From positions 1,550,001 through 1,614,000 of the forward strand of contig JAWWNJ010000017.1 in assembly GCA_037176885.1 (NCBI GenBank): 64,000 nt of DNA, read 5' to 3'. Positions 58,976 through 64,000 of this stretch are shown piece after piece. The translations under genes were made by a program, and so were the position numbers. The notes beneath the pieces are model-generated. The model was not told the DNA's origin. It ran no database searches and saw only the letters and a list, made by a program, of their open reading frames with translations. This DNA is from Favolaschia claudopus (Eukaryota > Basidiomycota > Agaricomycetes > Agaricales > Mycenaceae). Positions within the stretch are counted from its first letter, which is position 1. Each line of letters opens with the position of its first letter.

Positions 58976-59859
58976 GCTGACAATAGGCACGGCTGTTGCC
59001 GCCACATAGCCCTCCGACCCAAGTCAAGGTATTCCAATATCTTTGTCGAAGAGAAACTTGTCCCCTAGGTGGGTGAACACAACGCAAAAGGATTTTGAGG
59101 CCTCCGACTTGATCCTGACAGATTATTCCTCACAAAAGCGCAAGGCATCGAGATTTCTTGACTTTCGGGGGCTTGATTCGAGCCACAATCGTGAATTTGG
59201 TGCCGCACACTTCATTTCGTTGCGTTCAGACGGCAGCTGGGTGGATGAGGAGCGGCCTGGGAAACGGCGGAAACTGATTCGATAAATGATCTAATTACTA
59301 AGCCGATGAAATGTTACGATCCGATCACATTTGATGCGTAAAATATCATTCCTCTTTCGGAACCTTGAAATAAACCTCTTGACTTGTACCTCTTGCACTC
59401 TTTCATGCAGCCTTTGCCTTCTATGGTCAAGAACGTCGCTGGTGGCTCACAGCACCTGAAATCCCAGCAAATCGCGATGATGTCGGGCTCGGTTGTGCCT
59501 CGCTACAATGGTGCTGCGGATTGATGCCTCGAATGTAGGTGACCGTTGACGCCAGGCCCCTGCTTTATTTTTAGGACGTGACTACATTCAGGGTCTCCCA
59601 ATCTTGTCTTCCAGCTGAGCGGCCAATTGACTAGCAATAACGCGTGATAACACCCTGGGCGCTATATCCCGCCCCTCTTCCCGCTTGGACTTATCATCTA
59701 TCTGCTTGAACCCATCTCGACGCCGGACGATCAGCAATCATCTGCGCCAAGCGAAACGCGGTTCCAACTTGCCGCCAATCCGTTCCGCTTAAAGACTAAA
59801 GCAGAATTAGCCCCGTCCGATTTTTTTTGCCCGAATCCCCGCTCGTTTCCTCGCCCCCC
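58976..59859. other. Intergenic, promoter of methyltransferase gene
   Basis: About 880 bases. An 80-codon plus-strand frame at 59043-59285 ends in a basic GKRRKLIR tail but has no start context or partner exons. A T8 run lies at 59821-59828, 32 bp before the next start codon. Confidence 0.4.
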
Positions 59860-61518
59860 ATGTTGTCCACTGGCATTTTACAGCGTGTCAATCGACAAAC
59901 CCTCACTCAGCACTGGCGCTGGCTGGCCGTCTCCGCTGTCTCTGTCTTTACACTCACCATCTTTCTCCTGGGCCATGATAGGACCGGACCGCCGCCGAAG
60001 AACTATCAAGAGCTGCTTCTATCGACGAGTAATGCCAATAACTGCAGTAATGCTATTGTAATAGCGGGGTCGTCTCGCCTTGCTCGGACGTTGCAGGATA
60101 GTGAGAGGCGGTATGAGCATATGCTGGTGGAGAGGGACAAGATTATTATAAAATCGGGTGGGTATGGGATAAATGCGTACGTGAGGCAATCTCATTGCTT
60201 GGTTTATATACTAAATTAATGGCGGCAGATTTGGCCCGAAACACGTTCTGGTACGTCGCCGCCTTGGTAATTTCTTGCTATATTTATGACTCTTTCAAAG
60301 GCCAATCTGCTGTGGGATTATTTCATCCCAGCATTCTCCTGCCCATTCCCCATGTACCGCGTCGGTAAGATCTCCGCTCTACTCTCCCTCCGACCTAATC
60401 CATCCTTCCACTTCCAGGCTCCATCGCAGAAGGAGGTATGGCTCTCCCTTTATCACTTCAATCCAACCCGCTCACCATTCTCGCACAAAAGGCAAATGGC
60501 TCTGCGGCGTCGAACGCGTCCTCCACCACCGCCCCAACTGCCTCGTCTACTCCCTCAACCACCGAACCCCCTCCTCATCCTACTCCAGCTTCGAAAAAGA
60601 CATGCTCGAGCGGTCGCCGGGGTGTCAGATTCATGGTGCGCGTCCTTCTCCTCTGAAGATCGATCTCAAATTCAGCCATCCTCACCAGTCTTCTCCCCCA
60701 ACTCGACCACCAAATCACGCTCCCACTGGCCGTTCGGCGACACCTCCCACACCGAATCCGAACTCCTGAAACCCCGCGTGCACTTCAACCAATTCGCGTT
60801 GGCGGATCCGAACGCGGACAGGTATCGTTCGTTGAGGAGTGTGATGCATACGTTCAAGCATGATTGGATTGATGTCGTACAGGTAAGTACATATATGTCT
60901 GTAGTGGTTTTCTTTCTCGTCTTTCTACTTTCTTGTCCGTTGGTGCAAGTGCTGACATATGACATACAGATGGACCTCGCCGGCGCGGAATTCGCCACCC
61001 TCCTCTCGATAATCGACGATTACCAAGACGAGCCGCTGCCGTTTGGCCAGCTCGTGCTGACGGTTAATGTGGGAGTGTCAGACGGTGCGTGTTTCCTTTC
61101 CGTTGCTTTCCCCTCCTTCGCTTCCCTGCCTCTTCCCGTCACTTCTCTTTCTCTTACCACCCCTCCCAATCACCAACGCCACAGCTCAACTCACCCCTTG
61201 TTTTTAGACATGAGGAAAGTATCGCAATTCAGCGAGTGGTGGACGCGCCTCGAATGTGCGGGGCTACGACCGTATTATTTCGAGGTCAGTATGAAGGATG
61301 TGAATAATAGGAGATTGGAGCCGAGTATCGTTTATGTGAGTTTCGCGTTCTTTCACATCCGAGTCGGGTCCTTCGCCTCCATTTTTCGATCCCTCCTCCC
61401 CGTATTCTTCCTTGTTTGCGTGCTGGGATGCTGACGTCGTCATTTGCTGCAGTGGTCGTTCATGAATCTACGAGGCAGACACGCGTTGTTAGATGATAGG
61501 TTGCCGGATTATCCTTGA
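59860..61518 (+). CDS. METTL24-like methyltransferase, type II membrane protein
   Basis: SAM-dependent methyltransferase-domain protein (Methyltransf_22 / METTL24 type), 355 aa. Exons: 59860-60176, 60229-60250, 60301-60364, 60418-60435, 60492-60635, 60689-60882, 60970-61084, 61208-61335, 61453-61518; total divisible by three. A single membrane helix near residues 20-38 (WLAVSAVSVFTLTIFLLG) suggests a type II Golgi or ER protein. The domain begins at FPMYRVGSIAEGGKWLCGVE, with CLVYSLN, SFEKDMLERSPGCQIH, and the acidic motif usually KIDIEGAEF appearing as QMDLAGAEF. Later blocks are PFGQLVLTVNVG, FSEWWTRLECAGLRPYYFE, IVYWSFMNLRGRHALL. The 18-nt and 22-nt exons are needed for the frame. The change of Ile-Glu to Leu-Ala in the acidic motif could weaken cofactor binding. 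Substrate is unknown. Confidence 0.83.
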
Positions 61519-61938
61519 TCGGAGGCTGGCAGGGAGGTGGCTGCCTGCTTTTGCTTTTGGATGAAGCATGTCCAAGGCGTGTCAGGCGCATTTGCGGCCT
61601 CCGGTGCCTTACGCTTTCTTGACTGCTTCAGCAGGCTGCAGGGAGGACTGGGATGATGGACGTTTTACTTTATATTCCACTACAGTGTAAGTATAAGTGA
61701 TTGTTCATAATTTGAGGGGCGCGATTCGAGTCTATGCGGGGGATGAATCGATTTTATGAAAGCTCCTCTCGTGAGTGGCCCGCTTTGTCCGTTCTTCAGT
61801 TTCTGACCCTAACCCCACAAATTCCACCGGAAAAGTAAACAGCCGAACGACACCGGTCCGGGTAATCTCTCAAGCCGGTATTTAGAGTCGTTGATGACAT
61901 TCCGCCTCTTACACTCAACCTCCCGCCGCCAAATCACA
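61519..61938. other. Intergenic, no gene seen
   Basis: About 420 bases between two same-strand genes, with the terminator of the first and the promoter of the second. In-frame ATGs at 61891 and 61894 precede the chosen start of the next gene. Confidence 0.45.
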
Positions 61939-63440
61939 ATGCCCACTCCCAGTCTACCGCAAACCACCAAAGCGCTCATCTTACGACAGTCCCCACCAGA
62001 AAGGAAACCTCTGTTCCACGATGCAGTCATTCAAGAGCAAGAAATCCCGCAGCTTAAACCTGGCGAGGTTTTGGTGAAGATGGGCGCGGTGGCGTTTAAC
62101 CATCGGGATGTAAGTGCGTTTTGGGTGTCTTTCAGACTCTTGCTTGTTTATTTTTGTGGGCGGGTTGGGAGGATCGAGTGTTGATATGATTGTATGTAGC
62201 TTTGGATTCGAAAGGGCATGTATCCGAGGATTAAGATTGGGAGTACGTTCGGTGCGGATGGCGCAGGTGCGTGGGGTTTCGCGGTTGGCAAACGAAGGAT
62301 GCATATTGATGTCTATGTTTAATTTAGGCACAGTAATCGCGTCCTCTGACCCTTCCGACCCTTTACTCAATCAACGCGTCTTCTTGACTCCAATGCGGGG
62401 TTGGGAAAGCGATCCGGACGGTCCTGAATCGACGTAGGTCTCTTAAACTCTACTTCGTGGTTTAGCTTTTCTTGCGTCACCCCGCACTGTCTTCACGATT
62501 TGATGTCGCTAATCGATTTGTTGTAGCTTTGGTATGCTTGGGAGTGGGGCATTCCCTCCACTAGGGACATTCTCGGAATACGTCGTTGTCGAGCGGAAAG
62601 AAGTTCTCAAGACACCGGCGCACCTTAATGATGAGCAGATCGCAGCCTGGCCGCTGGCTGGGCTCACCGCCTGGAGGTAATTTTCGTCGAGTCGAGTAAT
62701 AGCCTCATTTTATCTTGTTCTCAGGTCGATAGCTCTCGCGAAAATATCCAAAGGCGACGCTATCCTCATTACTGGTATCGGCGGCGGTGTTGCATTGCTC
62801 GCTTTGCAAATCTGTGCCGCTATGGGTGTCCATGTATTTGTCACTTCCGGCAGCCAAAGTAAAATCGACAAGGCGGTAAAATTGGGGGCGAAGGGTGGGG
62901 TGCTGTATTCAGATGGTGGGTCATCTATATGCATGCTATGTGGATTCGATTCGATGATTTGCTTTGAATAGGCTCGTGGCCTGATGCCCTTGGGCAACTT
63001 CTGAAACAACACCGTATCCAACAACTGAGCGCCGTCATCGATTCAGGCGGCGCTGAAATTATGGTCAAGACCAGCAAGTATCTAAAGTATGGTGGACGTG
63101 TGGTGTGCTACGGGATGACTGCCGCTCCGTCCATTAGTATGACGATGCGCGAAGTTATGCGGGCGCAGCAGTTGATTGGTAGGTTCATCTTCTTTTCGAT
63201 TCTTGTGTGTCCAAAAAGTGAATCAATTTTTTCATAGGAACGACAATGGGCTCGCGTGCTGACATGATCGCTGCGACGGAGTTTATCGCGGAACATAGAA
63301 TCGTACCTGCTGTTGCTGCAGTTCTCCAGGGGCTGGAGGCTGCAGAGCAGGGTTTCGAGATGATGGAAAAGGGTTCACAATTTGGGAAGATCATCATCAA
63401 GCTCGGGAAAGAGGATACACAAGGAAAAGCAAATCTGTGA
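61939..63440 (+). CDS. MDR-superfamily oxidoreductase (quinone reductase / alcohol dehydrogenase-like)
   Basis: NAD(P)H-dependent medium-chain oxidoreductase, 364 aa. Exons: 61939-62109, 62200-62266, 62328-62433, 62527-62676, 62725-62915, 62972-63178, 63238-63440; total divisible by three. The N-terminal GroES-like domain shows LKPGEVLVKMGAVAFNHRD, LWIRKGMYP and FGADGAGTV. The Rossmann domain shows AWPLAGLTAWRSI, then DAILITGIGGGVALLALQIC with the nucleotide loop, and VIDSGGAE, YLKYGGRVVCYG. The catalytic-zinc ligands of true alcohol dehydrogenases (GHE) are not evident, so it is closer to zinc-independent quinone or enoyl reductases of the YogA type. Substrate unknown. An upstream in-frame ATG at 61891 would add MTFRLLHSTSRRQIT, which looks like a mitochondrial presequence, so two isoforms are possible. 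Confidence 0.87.
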
Positions 63441-64000
63441 ACGAAAAAATCGTTCGAAGAAGACGGTCAAAATCATGTATTTGTGTACGATTTCTCAACA
63501 CTTGGTTCTCTTTTACTGAACTTGGCGTGGACAGAAAACATCTGTCTATAGGCATAGTTCTCTTCTGGGATATACGAACGTTTCGAGTTCGATTGTCTGA
63601 AATGCGATGGTTCGCACTGTGTGGCAGTGTGCCGATTCGCCGAAAACAACTTGTGATTCGTGATGTTGGGAAAAATCGAGATCGTAAAAACATGGACCAA
63701 GCGATAGAGAAACCCAGTGTACTCACAAGCCAATCGCTGGTATCTCAGTGTCTTTCAGTATCCGCTTCTGCCGTTGCTTGGCCGTTGCACGAATCCGGTC
63801 TTCCAATATTTTCTCCGGCTTGTGCAACGCGGGGCAGCCAAGTACACCACATGGACGCATCAGACCCCATGGTCGTTAGGGCTTATCGCACACGTTTTCG
63901 ATATCCAGGTGGTGCACTGTGGTGCAAGGGAGTTCAAAAGATCTCGGAAGCAACCGTTGCTGCAAGATACATATAAGAAGGGATAAATGCGAGAATCTCT
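63441..64000. other. Window end, no gene supported
   Basis: After the oxidoreductase stop, open frames on both strands run to the window end without family motifs or splice signals that I can support. A terminator for the preceding gene is expected in the first 200 bases. Confidence 0.4.

Noticed and set aside
59043..59285. 80-codon frame with basic tail
   Set aside because: No partner exons, no family similarity, overlaps the control region of neighbouring genes.
63437..63976. 179-codon frame at the window end
   Set aside because: No recognisable motif or splice sites; overlapping frames on both strands are similar in length.
1..64000. CRISPR arrays, bacterial operons or integrative elements
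   Set aside because: Not expected in a fungal nuclear sequence, and no regularly spaced repeats were seen.

Overview
The window is nuclear DNA of a basidiomycete, most likely an agaricomycete mushroom. About 100 introns can be inferred, most of 45-70 nt, and genes are dense on both strands. The families fit too: a KDZ transposase relic, a DUF6593 protein, a METTL24-like methyltransferase, an RNase T1-family enzyme and a Helitron. Fourteen spliced protein-coding genes could be reconstructed exon by exon. In every one the summed exon length is a multiple of three, which is the main internal check on the models. No database search was possible.

Layout. 1-1.7 kb: decayed KDZ transposase. 2.3-5.2 kb: E(z)-like CXC-SET histone methyltransferase. 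5.6-7.2 kb: two convergent truncated genes that abut at about 6.12 kb. 7.3-9.7 kb: WGR-domain protein. 10.2-13.8 kb: large KOW-repeat (Spt5-like) protein. 13.8-20.3 kb: repeat-bearing DNA with a 1029-aa protein of unknown function and two decayed genes. 20.3-23 kb: gene-free DNA with palindromes. 23.0-30.7 kb: a Helitron with an intact Rep-helicase of about 2503 aa.

From 31.3 kb the content is conventional: an FHA protein with a C-terminal membrane anchor (SLMAP/Far9/Far10/HAM-4 type, a STRIPAK component), a long serine/proline-rich protein with repeated WDDDF motifs (Byr4/Bfa1-like), a cyclopropane-fatty-acid-synthase-like methyltransferase, an OPT transporter with 26 introns, a DUF6593 protein, an intron-containing tRNA-Ala(AGC), a multipass membrane protein, a secreted guanyl-specific RNase, a METTL24-like methyltransferase and a zinc-independent MDR oxidoreductase. 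A 1.3-kb non-coding inverted-repeat element lies between the CFA-like and OPT genes.

The left 31 kb is therefore mobile-element-rich, with chromatin-type domains (CXC-SET, WGR, KOW) beside transposon relics; the right 33 kb is mostly housekeeping, signalling, transport and secretion. No operon-like pathway or defence system is evident. The most unusual observations are an intact intron-bearing Helitron with a triplicated cysteine module, a candidate 1-nt exon in the CFA-like gene, three GC-AG introns, an atypical SET core, and the long-TIR element.
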